From JALOTE01 sp031422195 (lineage in GTDB: Bacteria; Pseudomonadota; Alphaproteobacteria; Rhizobiales; Rhizobiaceae), in NCBI GenBank assembly GCA_031422195.1, contig JANOPZ010000143.1, positions 1 to 16,716 on the forward strand: a stretch of 16,716 nt of DNA, in the 5' to 3' direction. Below the pieces are notes generated by a model. It was given only the letters and a program-made list of their open reading frames with translations, ran no database searches and had not been told where the DNA came from. Positions within the stretch are counted from its first letter, which is position 1, and every line of letters begins with the position of its first letter. The position numbers and the translations under genes are program-made. Positions 1 through 7,396 of the stretch are shown one piece after another.

Positions 1-988
1 GTTTGCCGTTGTCGCCGGTAATTGTTGCCGACATCACGCTCGCTTCTGTCATCAGCTTCGCTGCTTCTTCAAGTAAAGTTCCTTGTTTAATTGAAATTGC
101 ATTTGCGTCAGGCTTATCGGTGGTCGCCATAATGGTTTCGACCAAAATGACGCGACCACGGTTTACTTCATGCACGAAATTGGCGATGTATTGGTCGGCA
201 GGTTTCAAAACAATCTCTTGACCTGTGCCTTGCTGCACCACTTCACCATCGCGCAAAATCGCAATTTTATCGCCTAGCCGCAATGCTTCATCCAAATCAT
301 GCGTAATGAAAACAACTGTCTTCTTGATCTCTTTTTGGAGGCCAAGCAAAACCGACTGCATGTCCATACGGATCAGCGGGTCAAGCGCAGAAAACGCCTC
401 GTCCATCAATAAAATTGGCGCATCATTGGTGAGCGCGCGGGCTAGGCCAACGCGCTGTTGCATGCCGCCCGAAAGCTGATTTGGATAGTGGTTTTCAAAG
501 CCAGACAGGCCAACCCTCGAAATCCAGCGGCGGGCTTCAACCTCTTGCTTGTCGCGCGGCAAGCCTTGCACTTCAAGGCCATAAACCGTGTTATCCAAAA
601 CGGTTCGGTGCGGCAGCAAGGCAAATTTTTGAAATACCATGGCTGTTTTGTGGCGCCGGAATTCCCGTAATTCATCCGCATTCATTTTAGTGACGTCCGT
701 GCCGCCAACCATGACCTCGCCCATTGTGGGGTCAATCAGCCGATTAATGTGGCGGATCAGCGTTGATTTTCCTGAACCGGATAGGCCCATAACAACGGTG
801 ATGCCGCCGCCGGGCATTGAAATATTAATGTCGCGCAGGCCAAGCACGTGGTGGTGCTTCTCATTTAATTCCTTTTTTGTCATGCCGCCTTTAACGGCCT
901 CCGTAAATGACCCCGGATTGGTGCCGAAAATCTTGTAAAGGCTGCGAATATCGATTGTCGGGCTAGCAGTTTTTTGGGCATCAACCAT
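1..988 (-). CDS. proV: Glycine betaine/proline-type ABC transporter ATP-binding protein ProV (3' end missing)
   Basis: Cytoplasmic ATPase that powers osmoprotectant (quaternary amine) uptake with ProW and ProX. I translated it by hand from the ATG at 988-986; 329 codons are present and the C-terminus lies beyond the left edge. Visible are Walker A GLSGSGKST (residues 68-76), the Q-loop Q120, the ABC signature LSGGMQQR (172-179), Walker B ILLMDE (192-197) and the switch His230. From about residue 280 the start of a CBS-domain region follows, as in ProV/OpuAA proteins, where it senses ionic strength. The long N-terminus before Walker A, including a region near residues 20-50 with a HHH triplet, is also typical of ProV. 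The start overlaps the proW stop by 8 nt, so the two are probably translationally coupled. The exact substrate (betaine, choline, proline betaine) cannot be read from the sequence. Confidence 0.95.
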   Translation of the reverse strand, partial: MVDAQKTASPTIDIRSLYKIFGTNPGSFTEAVKGGMTKKELNEKHHHVLGLRDINISMPGGGITVVMGLSGSGKSTLIRHINRLIDPTMGEVMVGGTDVTKMNADELREFRRHKTAMVFQKFALLPHRTVLDNTVYGLEVQGLPRDKQEVEARRWISRVGLSGFENHYPNQLSGGMQQRVGLARALTNDAPILLMDEAFSALDPLIRMDMQSVLLGLQKEIKKTVVFITHDLDEALRLGDKIAILRDGEVVQQGTGQEIVLKPADQYIANFVHEVNRGRVILVETIMATTDKPDANAISIKQGTLLEEAAKLMTEASVMSATITGDNGK

Positions 989-1868
989 GAACGGTCTCCA
1001 AGTGTTTTTGCAGACGTTTTCCGTAAGCCTGGCTGGTGCGGTCAAATATGATAGCAATGCCAACGATGGCAAGACCGTTGAAAATGCCGAGTGTAAAATA
1101 CTGGTTGGAAATGGCTTTCAAAACTGGCAGGCCGAGGCCCTGAACGCCAATCATAGAGGCAACTACAACCATCGCCAACGCCATCATAATGGTTTGGTTA
1201 ACGCCAGCCATAATGGTTGGGAGGGCGAGCGGCATTTGCACATTTTTGAGGCGCTGCCAGTTGGAAGAACCAAACGCATCGGCGGCTTCCAGCACATCAC
1301 GGTCAACAAGGCGGATACCCAAATTGGTAAGGCGGATAATCGGCGGGATGGCATAGATCATCACCGCGATGAGCCCCGGCACGCGGCCAATTCCAAGCAG
1401 CATGACCACTGGAATGAGGTAAACGAAACTCGGCATGGTCTGCATAACGTCAAGGATCGGGTTGAAAACCGATTGCACACGGTTTGAGCGTGCCATTGCA
1501 ATGCCGATCGGAATGCCAACAACAATGGCAAGAAGCGTCGCCACCACAGTCATGGCAATGGTGCGCATGCTATCTTCCCACATGCCGAAATAGCCGATCA
1601 AAAGAAGGGTGACGGCAACGCCTACTGTGATTTGCCAAGAGCGGCTGGCAAACCATGCAATTGCTGCAAAAACCAACAACACAACTGGCCAAGGCGTGTT
1701 GAGCATGAGCCGTTCCATGTTCAACATGAACCATCGCACGGGCTCTAAAAGCCATTCTAATGTGGGGCCGTAAGAACGGGTGAAGTCTTTGAAGGAAGCG
1801 TCGATGGCTTTTTTCAAGGCCGTCAGACTTTCATCATTCATAGTTGGAAACTTATTCAGCCATTCCAT
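981..1868 (-). CDS. proW: Glycine betaine/proline-type ABC transporter permease ProW
   Basis: Integral membrane subunit, 295 aa, forming the translocation path for the osmoprotectant. Hydrophobic segments lie near residues 60-95, 105-125, 145-175, 220-245 and 258-277. The cytoplasmic EAA loop that docks on the ATPase is clear (EAADAFGSSNWQRLKNV, about 194-210). The N-terminus (about 1-58) is longer than in minimal permeases and resembles ProW-type proteins. It lies between proX and proV on the same strand; its TGA overlaps the proV ATG by 8 nt. The ATG at 1868 is preceded by a GGGGGCG stretch that can serve as a ribosome binding site. The 103 nt separating it from proX contain a terminator-like hairpin, so expression is probably lower than that of proX. 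Confidence 0.95.
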   Translation of the reverse strand: MEWLNKFPTMNDESLTALKKAIDASFKDFTRSYGPTLEWLLEPVRWFMLNMERLMLNTPWPVVLLVFAAIAWFASRSWQITVGVAVTLLLIGYFGMWEDSMRTIAMTVVATLLAIVVGIPIGIAMARSNRVQSVFNPILDVMQTMPSFVYLIPVVMLLGIGRVPGLIAVMIYAIPPIIRLTNLGIRLVDRDVLEAADAFGSSNWQRLKNVQMPLALPTIMAGVNQTIMMALAMVVVASMIGVQGLGLPVLKAISNQYFTLGIFNGLAIVGIAIIFDRTSQAYGKRLQKHLETVHG

Positions 1869-1934
1869 AGTGCGCCCCCGCTGTGCTTAAAAAACGTGTG
1901 ATCTTATTGGCAGTTATTTGCCGCCTGATAAGAA

Positions 1935-1963
1935 AAATGGCGGATGATTTTCACCCGCCATTT
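1935..1963 (-). terminator. Intercistronic hairpin between proX and proW
   Basis: Perfect 9-bp stem AAATGGCGG (1935-1943) / CCGCCATTT (1955-1963) with an 11-nt loop. In the minus-strand RNA the stem is followed directly by a T-rich run (TTTTTCTT), so it has the form of a rho-independent terminator. It begins 8 nt after the proX stop. Inference: partial termination or 3'-end protection gives more ProX than ProW/ProV, as is common for periplasmic binding proteins. Confidence 0.75.
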
Positions 1964-1971
1964 CCAGAATA

Positions 1972-2973
1972 TTACATTACAGATGCTTTAATTTTTTCTG
2001 CGGCTTCCGGAGAAACCCATTTTGTCCAAACATCAGCATTTTCTTTGAGGAAGTGCTTTGCGCCGTCAGCGCCGGTTGCCTGATTGTCTGCCATCCAAGC
2101 AAGGAGTTTGCCAACGGTGTTGTTGTCCCAGTTGCGGGCAGCAAGATAATCATAAGCAGGGCCGCCGGCCTCTTGGAAACGCTTGGTTACAACAGTGAAC
2201 ACTTCAGACTTTGACCACGCATTGATTTTTGGATCTTTGCAATCGGCCAATGAGGTGCAACGGTCCCATTCGGCTTTGTCATGCTCAACGCCATGGTCAA
2301 GTCTGACCATTTCATATTTACCGAGCATTGCAGTTGGTGCCCAATAGTAACCAACCCAAGGAGCTTTGGCTTCATAGGCTTTTGCAATTGAACCATCGAG
2401 GCCAGCAGCAGAACCGGTCTCAACCGTTGTCCAGCCTTTGTCGGCAAAGCCGTAGGCGTTGAAAAGGTTGGTCGTGATCAAACGGCAACCCCAACCTTCT
2501 GGGCAGTTGTGAAGTCCGCCTTTTGCAGCGTCATCTGGTGACGGGAAAAGCTGCGGGTTTGCCAGAACATCGGCAATTGATTTCAGCTGCGGGTTGGCAT
2601 CCTGCATGTATTTTGGAATCCACCAGCCTTCTACGCCGCCTTCATTCAAAGATTCTGAGGCATAAAACAAACGGCCTTCAGCAACACCGGCATCAAGCTG
2701 GGTACGCAAGGAGTTGATCCAAGCTTCCGGCGCAACGTCTGGCTCGCCTTTTTCAATCATGGATGTAAGTGTTGGTGTGGTGTCACCAGCAACCAATTCG
2801 GCCGTGCAGCCATAACCGGCTTCAAGAACCATTTTGTCGATATTGGCCAAAACTTCGGCCGAAGCCCAGTTCATGTTGGCAATTGTTACAGTGCCACATT
2901 CAGCGGCATTGGCAGAACCGGCCATCGCAAAAAGACCGGCAGCGAAAACAGTTGAAGCGAAAAGCTTCTTCAT
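1972..2973 (-). CDS. proX: Periplasmic glycine betaine/proline-type substrate-binding protein ProX
   Basis: Binding protein that captures the osmoprotectant in the periplasm and delivers it to ProW. 333 aa from the chosen start. An in-frame ORF extends to 3054, but the ATG at 2973 is preferred: GGAGG lies 7 nt upstream, and the protein then begins with a normal Sec signal peptide (MKKLFAS..., hydrophobic core, ANAA|E cleavage near residue 23-24). The mature protein has the OpuAC-type layout: an aromatic W36, the GEPDVAPEAW region (77-85), W117-W118, and the W206/Y209-Y210/W211 cluster, consistent with an aromatic cage for a quaternary ammonium group. Six cysteines fall as C26/C56, C157/C163 and C239/C245, which could form disulfides in the periplasm. 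First gene of the proXWV unit. The substrate could be glycine betaine, choline or a related compound. Confidence 0.93.
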   Translation of the reverse strand: MKKLFASTVFAAGLFAMAGSANAAECGTVTIANMNWASAEVLANIDKMVLEAGYGCTAELVAGDTTPTLTSMIEKGEPDVAPEAWINSLRTQLDAGVAEGRLFYASESLNEGGVEGWWIPKYMQDANPQLKSIADVLANPQLFPSPDDAAKGGLHNCPEGWGCRLITTNLFNAYGFADKGWTTVETGSAAGLDGSIAKAYEAKAPWVGYYWAPTAMLGKYEMVRLDHGVEHDKAEWDRCTSLADCKDPKINAWSKSEVFTVVTKRFQEAGGPAYDYLAARNWDNNTVGKLLAWMADNQATGADGAKHFLKENADVWTKWVSPEAAEKIKASVM

Positions 2974-2980
2974 TATGGAA

Positions 2981-2985
2981 CCTCC
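2981..2985 (-). promoter_or_regulatory. Ribosome binding site that fixes the proX start
   Basis: GGAGG on the minus strand, 7 nt before the ATG at 2973. It supports this start over the 27-codon longer in-frame form, whose extra residues would bury the signal peptide. Confidence 0.85.
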
Positions 2986-3056
2986 GAGTTTGCCGGGTCT
3001 ATTGTTGTTGATCCCAAGGGCCCGACCACCCCAGAACCAATTACGCACATTCAACC

Positions 3057-3069
3057 CCTCAAATTGAGG
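3057..3069. promoter_or_regulatory. Palindrome CCTCAA-A-TTGAGG upstream of proX
   Basis: Two 6-nt arms around a single central base, 84 nt before the proX start codon, in the 292-nt gap between the divergent proX and the methyltransferase gene. It may be an operator or a hairpin in the proX leader. No clear -35/-10 pair could be assigned around it, so the role is inference only. Confidence 0.3.
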
Positions 3070-3235
3070 CGCGATTTTTCAAGCCTATCCCATTGACAGG
3101 TGAAATCAATCCAACCCCAAAATAAGTTTCAACGCAAATGAAACTGAATCTGTTCCGAATACGACGCGAATGCGCAAAAGAGCGATGGTATTGATAGTTT
3201 TGCATATGTTTATGTGGTTGGAACAGGTCTAACGT

Positions 3236-3250
3236 TGTAATTCTGTTACA
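3236..3250. promoter_or_regulatory. Inverted repeat TGTAA-N5-TTACA before the methyltransferase gene
   Basis: Perfect 5-nt arms with a 5-nt centre, ending 15 nt before the ATG at 3266. The position is suited to a repressor site or to the promoter region of the gene. I do not recognise a specific regulator, and short palindromes of this size do occur by chance. Confidence 0.3.
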
Positions 3251-3265
3251 GTTTAGGTTGAAAAA

Positions 3266-4075
3266 ATGCCCATCGATGACGAAAAGTTGACCCGAGCTTA
3301 TAATCGCGGTCTCAAGAACGAAAAAGCAGGCAAAATCGGATTGGCAGCAAAAGCCTATCGTGAATGCTTGGAATTGGATCCCGATGATTTTGGCGGCGTC
3401 GCAATCAGACTCGCGTCCATCGGCCAAGGCCCGCAACCCGATGGGGCACCGCCCGCGTATGTAGCAACCTTGTTTGATCAGCATGCCGATGTGTTTGATG
3501 ATATTTTAGTAGAGCAACTCGGGTATGCTGTGCCGCTGATGGTGCCAGACAGATTGACTGCACTGAACCTCAAACATTTTCCGCGTATGTTGGATTTGGG
3601 CTGCGGGACTGGCCTTACCGGAGAGGCCATGTGTTCGCGTACCGACCTTGTTTTGGGCGTGGATTTATCTGAGGCTATTCTAAGTTTAGCCGACGAGCGC
3701 GATTGTTATAATGATCTTTATCTGGGCGAAGCTGTGGCTTTTATGGCCGGCTGGGATGAAGACCCATTTGATTTGATTACGGCTACCGATGTATTGCCAT
3801 ATCTTGGTTCTCTTGAGCCAATGTTTGAAGCGGTGTCAAAGGGATTAACACCCGACGGCGTATTTGTGTTTTCCACCGAAACACTGAGCGATGAAATATT
3901 TGCGGGGCGCGATTGGAAAGTTGGCCCGCATCAGCGCTTTCATCATAAATTGAGTTATATCGCAGCCACGCTGACAGCAGCGGGGCTTACTCTTTTGCAC
4001 AGCGAAGTGATTGTTGTACGCACCGATGAAGGCGAGCCACAGCACGGCCATTTGGTCATCGCTCAAAAACCCTAA
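3266..4075 (+). CDS. TPR-containing SAM-dependent methyltransferase
   Basis: 269 aa, probably cytoplasmic: no signal peptide or membrane segment. Residues about 5-45 form a TPR-like helical repeat (AYNRGLKNEKAG ... AYRECLELDPDD). The rest is a class I methyltransferase fold: motif I LDLGCGTGLTG (109-119), the acidic residue of the second strand D133 in GVDLS, and a third motif near DLITATDVLPYL (169-180). This combination matches the group described as predicted TPR-repeat methyltransferases; the substrate is not known. The ATG is preceded by a weak AGGTTG. The gene is transcribed alone, divergent from proX and convergent with the AraC-type gene, with which it shares 4 nt at the stop codons. 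Confidence 0.85.
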   Translation: MPIDDEKLTRAYNRGLKNEKAGKIGLAAKAYRECLELDPDDFGGVAIRLASIGQGPQPDGAPPAYVATLFDQHADVFDDILVEQLGYAVPLMVPDRLTALNLKHFPRMLDLGCGTGLTGEAMCSRTDLVLGVDLSEAILSLADERDCYNDLYLGEAVAFMAGWDEDPFDLITATDVLPYLGSLEPMFEAVSKGLTPDGVFVFSTETLSDEIFAGRDWKVGPHQRFHHKLSYIAATLTAAGLTLLHSEVIVVRTDEGEPQHGHLVIAQKP

Positions 4076-5148
4076 CTATGCAGCGGATGCCCATCATGGG
4101 CAATCGCCATCAAGAGGGCTTTTGTGCGGTACTCGCTCGGGCTCATGCCGACACGGTCACGGAATGCGCGGTTAAATGGTGCAAGCGATGCAAAGCCCAA
4201 ATCGAATGCCAATCCGGTGATCTGTTCGCGGGCAAGTTTGCCATTGCCCAGACGCCGTTTGGCCTCTTCAATGCGCTGATCATTGATGAAGGCAGCAAAA
4301 TTGCGGTGGCCTAAGTGGTTGTTGATCAATCGGCGCAAACGGTGCTCCGGCATATTCATTTTTGCCGCCAGCGAGCCAATAGAAAGATTTGCCTCCAGAT
4401 AAACACCATGTGCCATCATTGTGCGCAAGCGGCTGAGTTCCAGCCTGTCAGCGGGCGCGAGCGCGCTATCATCAGCCGGTCTGATTATGGCAATTGGTGA
4501 TGCAACCAAATTGTCCCGCAATGTGCCAATGGCAGCAGTAAATGCAAAAATTGTTGCAAAAATCACTCCGCTTTGCAGGGCAGGTGCAACGGTTTGCGTT
4601 AATTGCATCGTCTCCAAAACGACAAACGCCGCGATAACAATGGCGACGGCAGGGATGATGCAGATCATCGCTTTGGCCAAAGAGCGACGGCTTTCAACGA
4701 GATCATCTTTCCGCGTGAGTAACGTTACGCGTAGCGCATCTGCAATCAAAGCCAGTGAGACGATAAGATGCCCGATTTTAGTAACACTGCTCAGGTCGCC
4801 AACAATGACACAAACGGGCACGAAAGTAGCGGCGTTAAATGCGATGGCAGCGGCATCAAGCCTACCCGGTCGGTAATTGTCGAGCACAAGTGCGCGCACA
4901 AACATCCAGAAAAAAGCCACCAAAATGAAGCCTGGAAACTGAATTGCCAAATAGGCGGGAAGCCCAATTGCGCTTTCCAAACCCGGAATGCCTTTCACGG
5001 TGTAAAGTGCCGCTGAAACAACAAAGATAGTGCCAATAACAGAAGCTGCGCGTACCGGTCGCAAGCTGGCAAGCTGAAACAGCATCAGCGCGCAAAGGCT
5101 GATGACACCACCCCGGAAAATAAGATCAAGGTTGCCCGCAAATTCCAT
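4072..5148 (-). CDS. AraC-family transcriptional regulator with an N-terminal membrane domain
   Basis: 358 aa. The N-terminal half holds about seven hydrophobic segments (near residues 9-29, 33-52, 62-86, 101-118, 125-145, 158-179, 192-211). The C-terminal part, about 240-345, is an AraC/XylS DNA-binding domain with two helix-turn-helix units: LSIGSLAAKMNMPEHRLRRL (255-274) and a second at about 308-331 with the family pattern FDLGFASLAPFNRAFR, then GMSPSEYR. Such proteins are presumed to sense a signal in or across the membrane and bind DNA from there. The start at 5148 has AGGA 6 nt upstream. The target is unknown; no gene is obviously paired with it, though the exported peptide at 5254-5520 lies immediately upstream on the same strand and is separated by a terminator. 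Confidence 0.88.
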   Translation of the reverse strand: MEFAGNLDLIFRGGVISLCALMLFQLASLRPVRAASVIGTIFVVSAALYTVKGIPGLESAIGLPAYLAIQFPGFILVAFFWMFVRALVLDNYRPGRLDAAAIAFNAATFVPVCVIVGDLSSVTKIGHLIVSLALIADALRVTLLTRKDDLVESRRSLAKAMICIIPAVAIVIAAFVVLETMQLTQTVAPALQSGVIFATIFAFTAAIGTLRDNLVASPIAIIRPADDSALAPADRLELSRLRTMMAHGVYLEANLSIGSLAAKMNMPEHRLRRLINNHLGHRNFAAFINDQRIEEAKRRLGNGKLAREQITGLAFDLGFASLAPFNRAFRDRVGMSPSEYRTKALLMAIAHDGHPLHS

Positions 5149-5175
5149 AATTGATCCTAAACACTATCATGCAGC

Positions 5176-5214
5176 AAGAAAAGAGCGGCCACGCTGTTCG
5201 AGGGCAACGTGGCC
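5176..5214 (-). terminator. Rho-independent terminator after the exported peptide gene
   Basis: Stem GGCCACG (5187-5193) / CGTGGCC (5208-5214), 7 bp with a 14-nt loop, followed on the minus strand by GCTCTTTTCTTG. It lies 39 nt after the stop of the small gene ending at 5254, and 38 nt before the start of the AraC-type gene. The latter must therefore have a promoter very close to its start, or depend on read-through. Confidence 0.7.
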
Positions 5215-5253
5215 TTCGCCGGTTTTGGGAGGATAACCGGGGTCATTTAGCCT

Positions 5254-5520
5254 TTAGTATCCAAGGTTCATGCCGGACAAAGCATTTTCAGGATAGAGGC
5301 CAGTAGGCGATTGGATGCAGACGCTAGCAAATTTGAATTTTGCGCCAGCCAAATTACAGTCTGGGCTTTTACCAACAGCCGGGCTTCCATTAACAGATTG
5401 TGTTGTCGTCAAATCAACATTTTGATTTGCGGGTTTTTGCGGTTTGGCTGTTTCAGCCAGCACGGCGTTTGAAACCATCATGGCCAACGCCAACGTCACT
5501 GTTGCAATCGCGATCTTCAT
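5254..5520 (-). CDS. Small exported protein of unknown function
   Basis: 88 aa from the ATG at 5520. Residues 1-22 form a clear Sec signal peptide: charged start, hydrophobic core, and AVLA before E23. The mature part is about 66 aa, rich in polar residues, with a low-complexity N-terminal stretch (KPQKPANQN) and two cysteines, C55 and C68, that could pair. It ends in MNLGY. I do not recognise a family. An in-frame ORF extends to 5775, but the signal peptide and the AAGGA at 5529-5533, 8 nt before ATG 5520, decide the start; another ATG at 5526 is too close to that site. It is a single-gene unit closed by the hairpin at 5187-5214. Confidence 0.7.
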   Translation of the reverse strand: MKIAIATVTLALAMMVSNAVLAETAKPQKPANQNVDLTTTQSVNGSPAVGKSPDCNLAGAKFKFASVCIQSPTGLYPENALSGMNLGY

Positions 5521-5843
5521 TATCATTTTCCTTTCGTGGGTAAATCCGATGCACCCAATGGCTTCAAGATAGAACGAATGCTGCGCGAAACCGGAATCGC
5601 TCAAGGGTTTGACAAATTGACGCAAAGTTTTTGGAAATGAGGGGTAAGAACTGAAGAAGGGCTTTTCGATCAATCGAAGTTGAGATAGTCTTGGCGGATG
5701 GCGCTTCAACCAACCACACTTACTATCCATACCATGCTGCTGATGTTGTGCGCGCGCATCGGGTACAGCCCGCATTTTTGATCGTTTGTTCTGAGCATAC
5801 GGGGTGACCCGTTCTTATTTCATTTTGATCAAAGGAGCCTCAA
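5521..5843. other. Intergenic region between the exported peptide gene and the aminotransferase gene
   Basis: About 320 nt holding the divergent promoter regions of both genes. I see no convincing further gene. Near the right end is a short hairpin (5799-5812), then the aminotransferase ribosome binding site AAAGGAG (5831-5837), which overlaps the palindrome TTTGATCAAA. No good -35/-10 pair could be assigned. Confidence 0.5.
5799..5820 (+). promoter_or_regulatory. Short leader hairpin upstream of the aminotransferase gene
   Basis: ACGGG (5799-5803), GTGA tetraloop of the GNRA type, CCCGT (5808-5812), followed by TCTTATTT. It looks like a weak terminator or a 5'-leader hairpin 31 nt before the ATG at 5844. 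A role in attenuation is possible but unproven. Confidence 0.3.
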
Positions 5844-7211
5844 ATGGCTTATCGTAATTATTCCACTGAACAGTTGCAGGTCATGGATGCTGCGCATCAT
5901 CTGCATCCGTTTACCGACCACAAAGACCTGCGCCAAGCAGGAACCCGCGTCATTTCCCGTGCCGATGGCGCATTTATTTATGATACTGACGGCAATCAGA
6001 TTCTGGATGCTATGGCGGGTCTCTGGTGTGTGAACATTGGTTATGGCCAGCACGAGTTAGCCGACGCCGCCGCAGAACAAATGCGCGAATTGCCATACTA
6101 CAACAACTTCTTCCGCTGCACGACACCTACGCCAACTTTGCTGGCCAAAAAGCTTGCTGAAATTGCGCCCGCTAACATCAACCAGTGTTTCTTTGGATCG
6201 TCCGGTTCGGAATCTAATGACACAGCACTGCGTTTGGTGCGGCATTATTGGGTGCTGATGGGCCAGCCTAAAAAACAAATTATAATTTCACGAAATATGG
6301 CCTATCACGGCTCAACCATCACCGGTGTTTCGCTGGGCGGCATGGCAGGTATGCATGCGCAGTTAAACGGCGCAGTGCCGGGCATTCGCCATGTGATGTG
6401 CCCCTATGCGTTCGAATTGAAACACGAGGGCGAAAGCGACCATGATTTCGGTATTCGCGCGGCCAAGGCCGTTGAAGATGAGATTTTAGCAGCTGGTCCC
6501 GAAAATGTGGCGGCCTTTATCGGTGAGCCTATTCAAGGCGCAGGCGGCGTCAAAATACCGCCGATGAGCTATTGGCCGGAAATTCAGCGTATCTGCAAAA
6601 AATACGATATTTTGGTGATGCTCGACGAAGTAATCACCGGTTATGGCCGCACCGGCGAATGGTTCGGCGCGCAGTCTTTGGGCATTGAAGCTGATACAAT
6701 GACAACAGCCAAGGCGCTGACATCTGGCTATCAGCCATTATCCGCTTTGCTGGTATCTGACCGCGTGGCAAAAGTGCTTGTAGAAAAAGGCGGCGAGTTT
6801 GCGCACGGTTATACCTATGCTGGCCATCCGGTAGCGTGTGCCGTTGCGCTCAAAAACCTTGAGATCATTGAGCGCGAAAACATGATTGAAAACGTGCGCG
6901 AAGATACCGGTCCATATTTGGCAGAGGCACTCAAAGACGTGATTGCCGACCACCCGATGGTGGGTGAAGTGCGTTCATTCGGCCTGCTCGGCGCCATTGA
7001 GCTTGTTAAAAACAAGCAAACCAAAGAGCGCTTTGAGGGCGGCGGTATGGCTGTGCGCGACCATGCTATTGCCAATGGTTTGATGATGCGTGCTGTTGGT
7101 TCCACTATGATTATGTCGCCGCCGCTGATTTGGACACGCGACACCATTGATATGGCGATGACCCGCGCCCGCAAAGCACTGGATTTGGCGTATCGAGACC
7201 TGACAGCTTGA
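5844..7211 (+). CDS. Class III PLP aminotransferase, putrescine/omega-amino-acid:pyruvate type (SpuC-like)
   Basis: 455 aa cytoplasmic enzyme that transfers a terminal amino group to a keto acid, usually pyruvate. The PLP lysine is K290 in TTAKALTSGYQP. D261 in MLDEVITGYGRTGEW holds the pyridine nitrogen, and SSGSESNDTALR forms the phosphate cup. Strings such as AGLWCV, QMRELPYYN, GEPIQGAGGV, GHPVA and GEVRSFGLLGAIELV closely match what I remember of Pseudomonas SpuC, the putrescine:pyruvate aminotransferase. Beta-alanine or taurine:pyruvate aminotransferases are close alternatives, so the substrate is left open. Length and both ends are normal for the family. The start has AAAGGAG 6 nt upstream. 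It appears to be a single-gene unit with no polyamine genes next to it, so context does not settle the substrate. Confidence 0.92.
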   Translation: MAYRNYSTEQLQVMDAAHHLHPFTDHKDLRQAGTRVISRADGAFIYDTDGNQILDAMAGLWCVNIGYGQHELADAAAEQMRELPYYNNFFRCTTPTPTLLAKKLAEIAPANINQCFFGSSGSESNDTALRLVRHYWVLMGQPKKQIIISRNMAYHGSTITGVSLGGMAGMHAQLNGAVPGIRHVMCPYAFELKHEGESDHDFGIRAAKAVEDEILAAGPENVAAFIGEPIQGAGGVKIPPMSYWPEIQRICKKYDILVMLDEVITGYGRTGEWFGAQSLGIEADTMTTAKALTSGYQPLSALLVSDRVAKVLVEKGGEFAHGYTYAGHPVACAVALKNLEIIERENMIENVREDTGPYLAEALKDVIADHPMVGEVRSFGLLGAIELVKNKQTKERFEGGGMAVRDHAIANGLMMRAVGSTMIMSPPLIWTRDTIDMAMTRARKALDLAYRDLTA

Positions 7212-7252
7212 GTTTACGGCTTAACTATTGGTTAACAATAAATGCGGGTTTG

Positions 7253-7300
7253 AAGCGCCGGCGTGCCGAATAAGTCGCATTCCGGCGCTTTGTTCATTAT
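7253..7300 (+). terminator. Probable terminator after the aminotransferase gene
   Basis: Stem AAGCGCCGG (7253-7261) / CCGGCGCTT (7282-7290), with an inner TGC/GCA pairing that shortens the loop, followed by TTGTTCATT. It begins 42 nt after the stop codon. The stem is strong but the T-run is interrupted. Confidence 0.55.
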
Positions 7301-7354
7301 ACGACATTGTGCGGCGCAACGTCGCCTTGGTGTGGCCGTGTTTGGGTGCAGACA

Positions 7355-7366
7355 TTGCATATGCAA
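7355..7366. promoter_or_regulatory. Perfect 12-bp palindrome TTGCATATGCAA
   Basis: Fully symmetric 12-mer in the gene-poor gap, 31 nt before the first possible ATG of the candidate small gene at 7397. It could be a binding site for a dimeric regulator. No regulator family is assigned. Confidence 0.35.
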
Positions 7367-7396
7367 CATCCAATGATGTCAGCCTCAAATTTAACG

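Noticed and set aside
987..1487. 166-codon plus-strand ORF
   Set aside because: Antisense to proW; low-complexity, His/Asn-rich translation typical of a shadow frame.
1921..1943. CCGCC/GGCGG pairing as an antiterminator for the proX/proW hairpin
   Set aside because: Only 5 bp, and the competing arm is transcribed after the terminator hairpin has formed, so it is unlikely to prevent it.
2974..3054. 27-codon N-terminal extension of proX
   Set aside because: Buries the signal peptide; GGAGG 7 nt before 2973 supports the shorter form.
5521..5775. N-terminal extension of the exported peptide ORF
   Set aside because: It would place the signal peptide in the middle of the protein; a ribosome binding site supports the start at 5520.
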